NCBI GenBank assembly: GCA_934489915.1
Contig: CAKSSZ010000049.1
Location: 1 to 8,513, forward strand
DNA length: 8,513 nucleotides
Direction of reading: 5' to 3'
Source of the DNA: an uncultured Clostridia bacterium
GTDB taxonomy: Bacteria > Bacillota > Clostridia > HGM11514
The notes beneath the pieces were generated by a model. It had not been told where the DNA came from. It saw only the letters and a program-made list of their open reading frames with translations, and made no database searches. Shown here piece after piece: positions 1 through 7,156 of the stretch. The translations under genes and the position numbers were made by a program. Within the stretch, counting starts at the first letter, position 1. Each line of letters opens with the position of its first letter.

Positions 1-116
1 GAACCGATCCCACCGGCGGCGCCATTTATTATTATAATCCTGAAAAAACAACCAATCAATGGATCTATACCCGTCAGGTGATTACCGTGATCGGAAAGCA
101 TCGATTTGCTATATAA
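1..116 (+). CDS. sleB: Spore cortex-lytic enzyme SleB, C-terminal end (partial)
   Basis: This is the 3' end of a gene whose start lies outside the window. It reads in frame from base 3 and stops with TAA at 114-116. The visible 37 residues include DPTGGAIYYYNP, then a WIYTR segment, and end in TVIGKHRFAI. This is the typical end of the SleB/CwlJ cell-wall hydrolase domain (Hydrolase_2 family), where the sequence DPTxGAxYYYNP is strongly conserved. In Bacillus and Clostridia SleB is a lytic transglycosylase that degrades the cortex peptidoglycan of the spore during germination. Its catalytic residues are upstream and not visible. The next gene, 15 bp downstream on the same strand, is ypeB, the usual operon partner of sleB, which supports SleB over CwlJ or a vegetative relative. 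Confidence 0.88.
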   Translation, partial: TDPTGGAIYYYNPEKTTNQWIYTRQVITVIGKHRFAI

Positions 117-131
117 AAAGGAGCGAGTGGT

Positions 132-1475
132 ATGAAAAAAAGAAATTACGGATATGCCGTCTTTACCGTGGTATTAGTGCTGATTGCCGCCTTTGCAATC
201 TATCAGTATACGGAATCCAAGCGATACCAAACCATGATGAACAACCAGTATCAACGCTCCTTCAGCGATCTGGTGGATTATGTGGGCAACCTTGAGGTGG
301 AGCTGAAGAAAGGAAAGGCGGTCACGGACACAGCGCAAATGACTGCCTTAACTGCCGATATTTGGCGCAAGGCTTCTTTTGCTCAGGCAAATTTGGGTCA
401 ATTACCCATCAGCGATATTGAATTGGAAAACACCTCAAAGTTTTTGTCCCAGGTAGGAGATTATACCTATAGCCTGTCTAAAAAAATGCTGGATGGGGAA
501 GTCATTACAGCTGAGGAAAAGCAGCAAATGAAGGAATTGAGCGAATATGCGACTTCATTATATGATTCTCTGACAAAAATGCAGGAAGAGTTTTATGCCG
601 GCTCCTTAAGCTTTGCAAAAGCGGGGAAAACAGTATTTGCGAAAGATAAAAACCCGAGCTTTGGCAGCAGCATGGAATCGGTGGAGGAAGAATTTGCAGA
701 TTATCCCTCTTTAATTTATGACGGTCCTTTTTCAGAACACATTCACCAAATGAAGCCTAAGCTGATTGAAGCGTTGCCGGAAATTACCCCGGGTGAAGCA
801 GAACAGGTGGTGCGTGAGTTTTTGTCGGATCGGCAGCTGACCGCAGTGACCCGAGGAGAGGACGCAAACGGTGTGATTCCGTCTTATTGCTTTCAGGTGT
901 CTGACGGAACCAAGGATCGGGAAATCAATATTTCCGTCAGCAAACAAGGCGGATATCCTGTATGGATGCTGAGCAATCAGACCGCAGCCGAAGGAAAGCT
1001 TACAGAGGAGGAAGGCGTAACCTCTGCAAAAAACTTTTTAGCAGCCCAAGGGTATGACCATATGAAGGAAAGCTATTTTGAGAAAAACGGAAATACTCTT
1101 TTGGTGAATTTTGCATATGATCAGGACGGAATTTTAATCTATACGGATTTGATTAAAGTAAAGGTTTCTTTGGAGGACGGCTCTGTGATTGGGTTTGAAA
1201 ACAAGGGATATGTGATGAACCACCAACCCGGCCGAACGTTACCGCAGGTGACCTTTGCCGCAGAGGAGGCTTATGACAGAGCTGCAGACGTAATGGAAGT
1301 AACCGATCAAAAATTAGCAGTGATTCCGCTGGAAACAAAAAAAGAAGTGCTTTGTTATGAATTGAAAGGGAAAATAGATCAGGATGAATATCTGATTTAT
1401 TTGAATGCCGAGACAGGAAAGCAGGAAAAAATTCTTTTATTGCTTGTTTCGGAAAACGGCACCTTAACCATATAA
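132..1475 (+). CDS. ypeB: Germination protein YpeB
   Basis: This 447-residue protein is close in length to Bacillus subtilis YpeB (about 450). Residues 8-25 form one N-terminal membrane segment or uncleaved signal (GYAVFTVVLVLIAAFAIY) after a KKR start. Residues about 30-200 are charged and mostly helical, as in the YpeB N-terminal domain. The C-terminal half holds three PepSY-like repeats at about 217-282, 290-360 and 372-440. The tail contains LAVIPLETKKEVLCYELKG and YLIYLNAETGKQE, which match the conserved end of the YpeB family. YpeB is exported to the spore and is needed for SleB to be stable and accumulate there. The ATG at 132 has AAGGAG at 118-123, 8 nt upstream, and follows the sleB stop by 15 bp, so the two are co-transcribed. 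Their sporulation promoter must lie outside the window. A hairpin terminator follows the stop. Confidence 0.93.
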   Translation: MKKRNYGYAVFTVVLVLIAAFAIYQYTESKRYQTMMNNQYQRSFSDLVDYVGNLEVELKKGKAVTDTAQMTALTADIWRKASFAQANLGQLPISDIELENTSKFLSQVGDYTYSLSKKMLDGEVITAEEKQQMKELSEYATSLYDSLTKMQEEFYAGSLSFAKAGKTVFAKDKNPSFGSSMESVEEEFADYPSLIYDGPFSEHIHQMKPKLIEALPEITPGEAEQVVREFLSDRQLTAVTRGEDANGVIPSYCFQVSDGTKDREINISVSKQGGYPVWMLSNQTAAEGKLTEEEGVTSAKNFLAAQGYDHMKESYFEKNGNTLLVNFAYDQDGILIYTDLIKVKVSLEDGSVIGFENKGYVMNHQPGRTLPQVTFAAEEAYDRAADVMEVTDQKLAVIPLETKKEVLCYELKGKIDQDEYLIYLNAETGKQEKILLLLVSENGTLTI

Positions 1476-1481
1476 AGAAAG

Positions 1482-1517
1482 CCGGCAGATGATTGCTTCA
1501 TCTGCCGGTTATTTTTT
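1482..1517 (+). terminator. Intrinsic terminator of sleB-ypeB, possibly two-way
   Basis: A perfect 11-bp stem (CCGGCAGATGA at 1482-1492, TCATCTGCCGG at 1498-1508) with a 5-nt loop is followed by TTATTTTTT. It begins 6 bp after the ypeB stop. The last bases overlap the stop codon of the convergent symporter gene (1516-1518). On the minus strand the stem is followed by CTTTCTTTAT, a weaker U-rich tract, so it may also end the symporter transcript. No other terminator for that gene is visible. Confidence 0.93.
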
Positions 1518-3048
1518 AATCCCCTAAGGCTTCCTTTTTCGGGACGGTGACTTTTTCTTCATAGCAGGAAAACATTTCCTCTGTCTGATCGGCATCCGGC
1601 TTTGGTGTCAGCATGCTGATTACAGGCACTAAAATCAATCCGCCGATCATAGCGACTGCTCCACATACAATAGGGGAGTTGAGCGGCTGGGGAAGGGGCA
1701 GCAGCATATTTGCCAGCATAATTCCAACGCCAAAGAGAAAGCTGCACCACACTGCCGGTTTGGTGGTTCGTTTCCAATAGAGCCCGTATAAGAAGGGCGC
1801 CAAAAAGGCTCCCGCCAACGCTCCCCAGGAAATCCCCATCATTTGTGCAATAAAGGTTACGCTGCTTTTATATTGAATGACGGCAATGACGACCGAAATC
1901 AAAATAAACAGAACGATCAGCAGCCGCATAATCAACACTTGTTTTTTTTCATCCATTTGCTTTACCATATGACCTTTAATCATATCTAATGTCAGGGTAG
2001 AGCTGGACGCCAACACGAGGGAGGACAGCGTCGACATGGAGGCTGCAAGCACTAGAATGACCACCACGCCAATCAGCAGATCCGGTAAATTTTCCATCAT
2101 AGAGGGGACGATGCTGTCAAATCCGTTTTGCGCAACCTGCTCCGGAGTGGCAAACAACCGACCGAAACCGCCCAAGAAATAACATCCGCCGGCTACCACA
2201 ATGGCAAAAAAGGTAGAAATAATGGTACCTTTATGAATGGATTTTTCACTTTCAATAGCATAAAATTTTTGTACCATTTGCGGCAATCCCCAGGTTCCCA
2301 AGGAGGTCAGGAGCACGACAGAAAGCAAATCTGCGGGGTTTGGACCAAAGAAGGAAGCAAAAATTCCCGGCGTAGTTGTTACGCTTGTGTCCTCTACCTT
2401 TGCTAAGAGTGCCAGAGACTCCGTAAAGCCGCCGTTTTTGGAAAGAACCACACCGATTACGGCAACGATACCCACCAGCATGATCAACCCTTGGATAAAG
2501 TCATTAATTGCCGTTGCCATGTATCCGCCTGCAATCACGTAAACGCCTGTTAAAACCGCCATTACAACAATACAAACGATATAGTCAATATGAAAAGCCA
2601 TTCCAAACAGGCGGGACAAACCGTTGTAAAGAGAAGCGGTGTAAGGGATTAAGAAAATAAATACAATCACCGAAGCGCCAATTTTTAATCCGTCGCTTAA
2701 ATACCGTTTTCCAAAAAATTCCGGCATGGTTGCGGTATCCAGATGCTGTGACATCAGTCTTGTTCTGCGCCCCAGCACTGCCCAAGCCAAAAGAGAGCCG
2801 ATAAACGCATTCCCTAATCCGATCCAGGTGGAGGCAACGCCGAATTTCCACCCGAACTGACCTGCATATCCTACGAAAATAACGGCGGAAAAGTAGGAAG
2901 TGCCGTATGCAAACGCAGTAAGCCAGGGACCGACCGAACGACCGCCCAGCACAAAGCCATTTACATCTGTCGTGTTCTTTCTGCAATAGATTCCCACAGA
3001 TACCATGATTGCAAAGAACACTACCAACATGAGAATTTTGACTGCCAT
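1516..3048 (-). CDS. Sodium:solute symporter (SSS family), T-box controlled, putative tyrosine uptake
   Basis: The 510-residue protein has about 13 hydrophobic segments and a hydrophilic C-terminal tail (about 483-510), as in the SSS/PutP family of Na+-coupled transporters. Residues 28-38 (DVNGFVLGGRS) match the family's N-terminal motif. Residues 334-343 (LAASMSTLSS) match the segment that in PutP carries the Na2-site Ser/Thr pair, here S339 and T340. The Asp that PutP uses in its first core helix seems to be replaced (GTSYFSAV, 49-56), so this is not a plain proline permease. I chose the ATG at 3046-3048: AGGGA lies 7 nt upstream, and MAVKILMLVV starts directly with the first membrane segment. 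An in-frame GTG at 3141 would add 31 residues but lies within the T-box antiterminator, so it is rejected. The gene follows a T-box leader with a tyrosine specifier. Family call is firm; tyrosine (or a tyrosine source) as substrate is inferred only from the riboswitch. Confidence 0.9.
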   Translation of the reverse strand: MAVKILMLVVFFAIMVSVGIYCRKNTTDVNGFVLGGRSVGPWLTAFAYGTSYFSAVIFVGYAGQFGWKFGVASTWIGLGNAFIGSLLAWAVLGRRTRLMSQHLDTATMPEFFGKRYLSDGLKIGASVIVFIFLIPYTASLYNGLSRLFGMAFHIDYIVCIVVMAVLTGVYVIAGGYMATAINDFIQGLIMLVGIVAVIGVVLSKNGGFTESLALLAKVEDTSVTTTPGIFASFFGPNPADLLSVVLLTSLGTWGLPQMVQKFYAIESEKSIHKGTIISTFFAIVVAGGCYFLGGFGRLFATPEQVAQNGFDSIVPSMMENLPDLLIGVVVILVLAASMSTLSSLVLASSSTLTLDMIKGHMVKQMDEKKQVLIMRLLIVLFILISVVIAVIQYKSSVTFIAQMMGISWGALAGAFLAPFLYGLYWKRTTKPAVWCSFLFGVGIMLANMLLPLPQPLNSPIVCGAVAMIGGLILVPVISMLTPKPDADQTEEMFSCYEEKVTVPKKEALGD

Positions 3049-3081
3049 AACAACATCCCTTTCTTTTGTGCGAGGAAGGGC

Positions 3082-3120
3082 AAAAGAAAAACCCGTCCTC
3101 AAATTTTGTCCAAGGACGGG
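3082..3120 (-). terminator. T-box attenuator (conditional intrinsic terminator)
   Basis: CCCGUCCU (3113-3120) pairs with AGGACGGG (3092-3099), extended by G-U pairs, and is followed by the U-rich run UUUUUCUUUU (3082-3091). The 5' arm shares bases 3112-3120 with the antiterminator helices, so the two structures exclude each other, which is the switch. Confidence 0.94.
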
Positions 3121-3367
3121 ATTACATTCCCGCGGTACCACCTTAGTTCACTGCTTACCTCACGGCAGCAGCCTCATCAAGTACGCCGCATCAGCGGAAA
3201 TACTTTATCACTATAACGGGTGAACCCGTCGCAGCCTACTAAGGGAAACCCCTGTTTGGTACGCAGCTCGCAGAATGTATTCAGAAACAAAGCTCCTTAC
3301 TGCCTTGCACCGTACGGCAGCTCTCTGAAAGGAATCTGTGTTCTTACTTGTTTCCGGTCATCGCCTT
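3082..3367 (-). ncRNA. T-box riboswitch, tyrosine specifier (UAC)
   Basis: This leader RNA of about 285 nt shows the main T-box parts in order. A basal Stem I helix is GGAAAC (3350-3355) with GUUUCC (3244-3249). The 5' side of the specifier loop has AGUA (3345-3348). Next come the AGAGAG bulge (3321-3326) and an apical CUGCC/GGCAG helix (3316-3320, 3300-3304) enclosing GGUG. The 3' side reads GAA-UAC-AUUCUGCGAGC, so the specifier is UAC (3277-3279), placed just before the conserved A as in glycine T-boxes of Bacillales. The T-box proper, AAGGUGGUACCGCG, is at 3131-3144. Its bulge UGGU (3137-3140) would pair with ACCA, which fits tRNA-Tyr with discriminator A. Antiterminator helices are AAGG/CCUU (3141-3144, 3112-3115) and CGGGA/UCCCG (3128-3132, 3117-3121). 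Uncharged tRNA-Tyr should allow read-through into the symporter gene. Class is near certain; amino acid is well supported. Confidence 0.95.
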
Positions 3368-3373
3368 TTTTTC

Positions 3374-3402
3374 ATTATATCCAATCCAATCATGTTTGTC
3401 AA
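3374..3402 (-). promoter_or_regulatory. Consensus sigma-A promoter of the T-box/symporter unit
   Basis: On the minus strand the -35 box TTGACA (3397-3402) and the -10 box TATAAT (3374-3379) both match consensus fully, with a 17-bp spacer. An A-rich stretch upstream of the -35 (CAAAAAAACAG) could act as an UP element. Transcription would start near 3367, right at the 5' end of the T-box Stem I. Such a strong promoter fits a gene controlled by attenuation rather than by initiation. Confidence 0.93.
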
Positions 3403-3421
3403 CTGTTTTTTTGTGGGTTTT

Positions 3422-4465
3422 CTAATTTTGTGATTTATGCATAATATGAATTTCATCCGGGAAAATATTTATAGATATTTTTTCCCCCTCCGGTTGGGAC
3501 TTTGTACTTTGTGCCAGCCAGGTAAAATCGTCTCCCTCCAGCAGCATTTCATAATGAACGCCCTTGAATACCACAGAAGTAACCGTGACATCCAGCATCC
3601 CTTCCCCCAAGGGAACCGCCTTAATATCCTCCGGCCGAACCACGACGTCAACCGGCTCGTTCTTTTCAAATCCGCTGTCAACACAGGTAAACTCTCTGCC
3701 ACAGAAGGTAACCTTATAATCCTCCTTCATGCAGCCGGGCAAAATATTACTTTCCCCGATAAACCGTGCAACAAACGCATTTTTAGGCTCGTTATAAATA
3801 TCCACAGGCGACCCGGATTGTTGTATGACGCCTTCAGACATTACCACAATATTATCTGACATTGTCAGCGCTTCTTCCTGGTCATGGGTAACATAAAGGA
3901 AGGTAATGCCAAGCTTGCGCTGTAAATTTTTCAATTCAAATTGCATTTCCTGACGCAATTTCAAGTCCAATGCGCCCAAAGGCTCGTCAAACAAAAGAAC
4001 CCTCGGTTCGTTTACGATTGCCCGTGCAATTGCAATTCGCTGCTGCTGCCCTCCGCTGAGAGAATCGGGCATTCTTTTTTCAAATCCGGATAAGTTGACC
4101 ATGCGGAGCGCTTCTGTTACTTTTTCTTCAATCTCGTCCTTTTTTAACTTTTTAATCCGCAGACCAAAGGCTATATTTTCAAAAATATTCATGTGGGAGA
4201 ACAACGAATATTTTTGAAAAACGGTGTTAAACGGACGTTTATTCGGATGTAATTTATTGATGGGTTTTCCTTCAAACAAAACCTCTCCCTGATCCGGCGT
4301 TTCAAATCCGCCGATGATACGCAGAGTGGTTGTTTTACCGCAGCCACTTGGTCCCAGCAAGGTAACAAACTCATGTTCTTTAATATCCAGATTGAAATTT
4401 TCCAGCACGGTGGTGCCGTCAAAGGACTTGGAAATATTGCGTAACGATAAAATCACTTGATTCAT
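3422..4465 (-). CDS. potA: Spermidine/putrescine ABC transporter ATP-binding protein PotA
   Basis: This 347-residue ATPase drives polyamine import from the cytoplasmic side of the membrane. Visible motifs in order: Walker A GPSGCGKT (38-45), Q-loop Q84, signature LSGGQ (136-140), Walker B VLLFDE (156-161), D-loop GALD (164-167), and the switch histidine H194 in YVTHDQEEAL. The C-terminal part (about 240-345) is a TOBE-type regulatory domain, including VRPED (277-281), as in PotA, MalK and FbpC. Assignment to PotA rests on the flanking potB, potC and potD. The ATG at 4463-4465 has GAGG 8 nt upstream; the ribosome binding site overlaps the potD stop, and the gap between the genes is 14 nt, suggesting coupled translation. 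It is the last gene of the operon, while in the common arrangement potA comes before the permeases. No terminator follows it. Confidence 0.95.
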   Translation of the reverse strand: MNQVILSLRNISKSFDGTTVLENFNLDIKEHEFVTLLGPSGCGKTTTLRIIGGFETPDQGEVLFEGKPINKLHPNKRPFNTVFQKYSLFSHMNIFENIAFGLRIKKLKKDEIEEKVTEALRMVNLSGFEKRMPDSLSGGQQQRIAIARAIVNEPRVLLFDEPLGALDLKLRQEMQFELKNLQRKLGITFLYVTHDQEEALTMSDNIVVMSEGVIQQSGSPVDIYNEPKNAFVARFIGESNILPGCMKEDYKVTFCGREFTCVDSGFEKNEPVDVVVRPEDIKAVPLGEGMLDVTVTSVVFKGVHYEMLLEGDDFTWLAQSTKSQPEGEKISINIFPDEIHIMHKSQN

Positions 4466-4479
4466 GTGAAAAACCTCGC

Positions 4480-5520
4480 TTAATTGGTTGTGGTGGTAAC
4501 TTCCGTCCAGGCCTGATTATAAAGAGATAGTGTATCGCTGTCCAATGTATGGAAGATTTCACAGTTTTTTAACTGATCTTCCGTGGGGTATGCGTACATT
4601 GCGCTGGTGTTTTCTTTCTTGATTTCTGCCATCGCTTCACTTTGTACGCTGTAGTATTCAATATAATTTGCATTGCGCTTGGCGGCGTCGGTACTGCACA
4701 GGAAATTGATCAGCTCCTCCGCCTCTTTTTTGTGTTTGCTGTTGGCAGGGATGACCATGGCGTCAAAGAATAAATTGCTGCCTTCCTTCGGAATGGCATA
4801 GGCAAGGTCGGGATTTTGGTTCATGGCATAGAGCGCATCTCCGGCATATACCAGTGCGACAGCCGCTTCTCCCGCTACCATTTTATCCTTGATATCGTCA
4901 AATCCATATGCCAAAATATGCTTCTTTTGCTCAATCAGCTTTTCCTTTGCCTGGGTAATTTCCTCCGGGTTGGTACTGTTTAATGAATACCCCAGCGACA
5001 TAAGTGCAGCTCCCATAGCGTCACGCACCGAGTCCATCATCAGAATTTGCCCTTGGTATTTCGTACCGAATAACAAATCCCAGCCGATGGTTTCTTCCTT
5101 CACCATATTCTTATTGTACAGGATCCCTAAAGTACCCCACATATAAGGAACAGAGTACTCATTTGCCGGATCATAGTCTAAGTTCTGAAACTGAGGGTCA
5201 ATCAGCTGTGCATTTGGAATGTTGGAAAAATCCAATTTCGCCAGCATTCCTTCCTGAATCATTTTTTCAATCATATAATCGGAAGGGAAGAGAAGGTCGT
5301 AGGACGCATTGCTGTTTGCCAACTTGTTATACAAATCCTCATTGGTGACAAAACGTTCATAATTGATTTTAATATCCGGGTGCTCTGTTTCAAAATCTTC
5401 TAACACGGTTTCGTCAATATAATCTTCCCAGTTGTAAACGTTCAGCACGGTGCGCTGATCTTCGCAGCCGGTCAGGCATAGGGTCAGCAATGCGGCGCAA
5501 ATCAATGCAATTTTTTTCAT
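4480..5520 (-). CDS. potD: Spermidine/putrescine-binding lipoprotein PotD
   Basis: This is the extracellular receptor that captures polyamines and delivers them to PotBC. The N-terminus MKKIALICAALLTLCLTGC is a lipoprotein signal with lipobox LTGC; the cysteine would be lipid-anchored. Three ATGs stand in a row (5526, 5523, 5520). GGGAG at 5530-5534 is only 3 nt from the first, 6 from the second and 9 from the third, so the second or third is likely; I give the third (346 residues). Numbering from the first ATG, ligand-site positions that align with E. coli PotD are W33 and Y36 (NWEDY), PSDY (81-84), D165 and D169 (DSVRDA), Y227, and F254-D255 (FFDAMVIP). The acidic residues that hold the amine groups are kept, while two tryptophans of E. 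coli PotD appear as Tyr and Phe. Spermidine versus putrescine cannot be decided. It lies 12-18 nt after potC, depending on the start. Confidence 0.93.
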   Translation of the reverse strand: MKKIALICAALLTLCLTGCEDQRTVLNVYNWEDYIDETVLEDFETEHPDIKINYERFVTNEDLYNKLANSNASYDLLFPSDYMIEKMIQEGMLAKLDFSNIPNAQLIDPQFQNLDYDPANEYSVPYMWGTLGILYNKNMVKEETIGWDLLFGTKYQGQILMMDSVRDAMGAALMSLGYSLNSTNPEEITQAKEKLIEQKKHILAYGFDDIKDKMVAGEAAVALVYAGDALYAMNQNPDLAYAIPKEGSNLFFDAMVIPANSKHKKEAEELINFLCSTDAAKRNANYIEYYSVQSEAMAEIKKENTSAMYAYPTEDQLKNCEIFHTLDSDTLSLYNQAWTEVTTTTN

Positions 5521-5529
5521 CATCATCTT

Positions 5530-5534
5530 CTCCC
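5530..5534 (-). promoter_or_regulatory. Ribosome binding site that decides the potD start
   Basis: GGGAG followed by AAG and three tandem ATG codons. Its spacing (3, 6 and 9 nt) disfavours the first ATG and favours the second or third. Confidence 0.7.
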
Positions 5535-5538
5535 ATCA

Positions 5539-6321
5539 TTAGTTAGATTCATTTTTACTCTTGACCTGGCGGAAATTTGTGATGAACAGCATCAGCAATA
5601 CCACCAGGAACATCAAAGCAGAAAGAGCGTTAATTTCCGGCTTGATTCCGCGTTTGGTCATGGTATAAATTAAAATAGACAAATTTTGCACTCCTTGCCC
5701 GGTTGTGAAAAAGCTAATCATAAAATCGTCAATGGATAGGGTCATTGAAATCAGCATACCGGTTACAATCCCGGGCATAATTTCGGGCAATACAATCCGC
5801 CGGTAAGCGGTGGCGTAAGACGCCCCCAGATCCAGCGCTGCCTCAAAGGTATTTTGATTTAAATGAAATAGCTTTGGCAATACCGAAAGAATCACATAAG
5901 GAATACAAAATGTTACATGCGCCATCAGCAGAGTGGAAAACCCCAGCTGTACCCTGAGAAAGGAAAACAGCAGCATTAGAGAAACTCCCGTTACAATATC
6001 GGAATTTACCATGGGCAAATAGGTTGCGCTGGTAAATGCTTTTCTTGTCAGCGGCTTGGAATGATACAGTGCGATAGCGGCTATCGTTCCGATGAATGTT
6101 GCAATCAGGGAAGCGAGAACCGCAATCAGCATAGTAGTTCCCAAGGCAGATAAAATGCTCTGGTTATGCAGCAGACTTTGATACCATTTCAGAGAAAAAC
6201 CGCTCCACATCCCTCTGGATTTCCCCTCGTTGAAGGAGAAGGCAATCAGAGTAATGATGGGTGCGTACATAAACAACAGCACCAAATAAAAATACCATTT
6301 TGTAAGAATACGCTTTACCAC
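5539..6321 (-). CDS. potC: Spermidine/putrescine ABC transporter permease PotC
   Basis: A 260-residue integral membrane protein with about six hydrophobic segments, forming the import channel with PotB. The permease EAA loop, which docks on the ATPase, is at about 160-180 (EAALDLGASYATAYRRIVLP followed by EIMPGI). The motif LSIDDFMISFF (195-205) is characteristic of PotC and its homologue YdcV, and separates it from PotB. The protein starts at a GTG (6319-6321) that overlaps the last codons and the stop of potB by 7 nt. A strong GGAGG (6331-6335) lies 9 nt upstream inside potB, so translation of the two permeases is probably coupled, giving equal amounts. There is no in-frame ATG near the start that would retain the first membrane segment. 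Confidence 0.95.
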   Translation of the reverse strand: MVKRILTKWYFYLVLLFMYAPIITLIAFSFNEGKSRGMWSGFSLKWYQSLLHNQSILSALGTTMLIAVLASLIATFIGTIAAIALYHSKPLTRKAFTSATYLPMVNSDIVTGVSLMLLFSFLRVQLGFSTLLMAHVTFCIPYVILSVLPKLFHLNQNTFEAALDLGASYATAYRRIVLPEIMPGIVTGMLISMTLSIDDFMISFFTTGQGVQNLSILIYTMTKRGIKPEINALSALMFLVVLLMLFITNFRQVKSKNESN

Positions 6322-7136
6322 AGGGTGTTCCCTCCTTCCTCATCGGAGGTACGGTTGACAAACCACATACAAATCACGATAATCAGCATCACCGCAATGG
6401 AAATGGCAGAGCCTAAATGCCAATTGCTCAGCACCCCGAACTGCTGCTCAATAATATCGCCGATCATCGGTACCTTACCGCCACCTAACAGCTTTGATAC
6501 TACAAAGGTGGTCACGCCCGGAACAAATACCATGGTAATGCCGGAGATGATACCGGGTACACTTAGGGGCAAAATGATTTTAATTAGCTTTCTGAAAAAT
6601 CCGGCTCCCAGATCTTCCGCCGCCTCCAGCATATTTTTCGGAATTTTTGAAATGGAGGTATAGATCGGGAAGATCATATAGGGCAGCAAATTATACACCA
6701 TGCCCAATACCACTGCGCTTTGCCGATACAGGAACTGCACCTTGGCAAACCCAAGGCTTGCCAGCACCTGATTGATCAGCCCGCTGTTTTCCAATAGCGT
6801 CAGCCAGGCGTAGGTACGCAGCAAAAAATTCATCCACATTGGGGCAATAAAGAGTACCAAAAATACTGTTTTTTTCTGAAAGGTGTTGCCGGCTAAAATC
6901 ATAGCGATCGGGTAACCGATCAAAAAACAAATCAGCGTCGCCAGCAGAGAAAGCCAGAGAGAGCGAAGCATGACAAACAGATAAGTTGGATCCGCCAGCT
7001 GCCGGAAGTTTGCTAAGGTTATGCCGCCTTGCCGGTCGGTAAAGCCGTAATATAAAATCAGAATGACCGGCACTACAATGAATAATATAAGCCATATCAA
7101 AAAGGGGAGATACAGTGCAATTTTTTTTCGATCCAT
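6315..7136 (-). CDS. potB: Spermidine/putrescine ABC transporter permease PotB
   Basis: A 273-residue membrane protein with about six hydrophobic segments, the first at 7-30 after a short DRKK start. Residues 95-113 (LFIAPMWMNFLLRTYAWLT) match the conserved PotB/PotH core stretch (P..W...LLRTYAW). The EAA loop that contacts PotA is at about 171-190 (EAAEDLGAGFFRKLIKIILP). This pairs with PotC to form the polyamine channel. The ATG at 7134-7136 has AGGTGA about 4-5 nt upstream and stands 20 nt after the regulator gene, on the same transcript. The 3' end overlaps potC by 7 nt. Confidence 0.95.
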   Translation of the reverse strand: MDRKKIALYLPFLIWLILFIVVPVILILYYGFTDRQGGITLANFRQLADPTYLFVMLRSLWLSLLATLICFLIGYPIAMILAGNTFQKKTVFLVLFIAPMWMNFLLRTYAWLTLLENSGLINQVLASLGFAKVQFLYRQSAVVLGMVYNLLPYMIFPIYTSISKIPKNMLEAAEDLGAGFFRKLIKIILPLSVPGIISGITMVFVPGVTTFVVSKLLGGGKVPMIGDIIEQQFGVLSNWHLGSAISIAVMLIIVICMWFVNRTSDEEGGNTLW

Positions 7137-7156
7137 TCTTTCACCTGCTTTACTGA

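Noticed and set aside
2585..2986. A 133-codon minus-strand frame inside the symporter gene
   Set aside because: It is an out-of-frame reading of the symporter, rich in Arg and Cys, with no start signal.
3005..3444. Plus-strand frames across the symporter leader (3005-3223 and 3220-3444)
   Set aside because: They are the reverse strand of the T-box leader and promoter, lack ribosome binding sites and resemble no protein.
3443..3452. Palindrome around ATGCAT near the end of potA as a possible terminator
   Set aside because: The dyad is short, has no loop and no following T run, and lies within the coding sequence.
3437..3859. A 140-codon plus-strand frame
   Set aside because: It lies antisense to potA, has no ribosome binding site and no recognisable domain; it mirrors the codon pattern of potA.
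6166..6663. A 165-codon plus-strand frame
   Set aside because: It is antisense to potB and potC, both of which are clear family members; no supporting signals.
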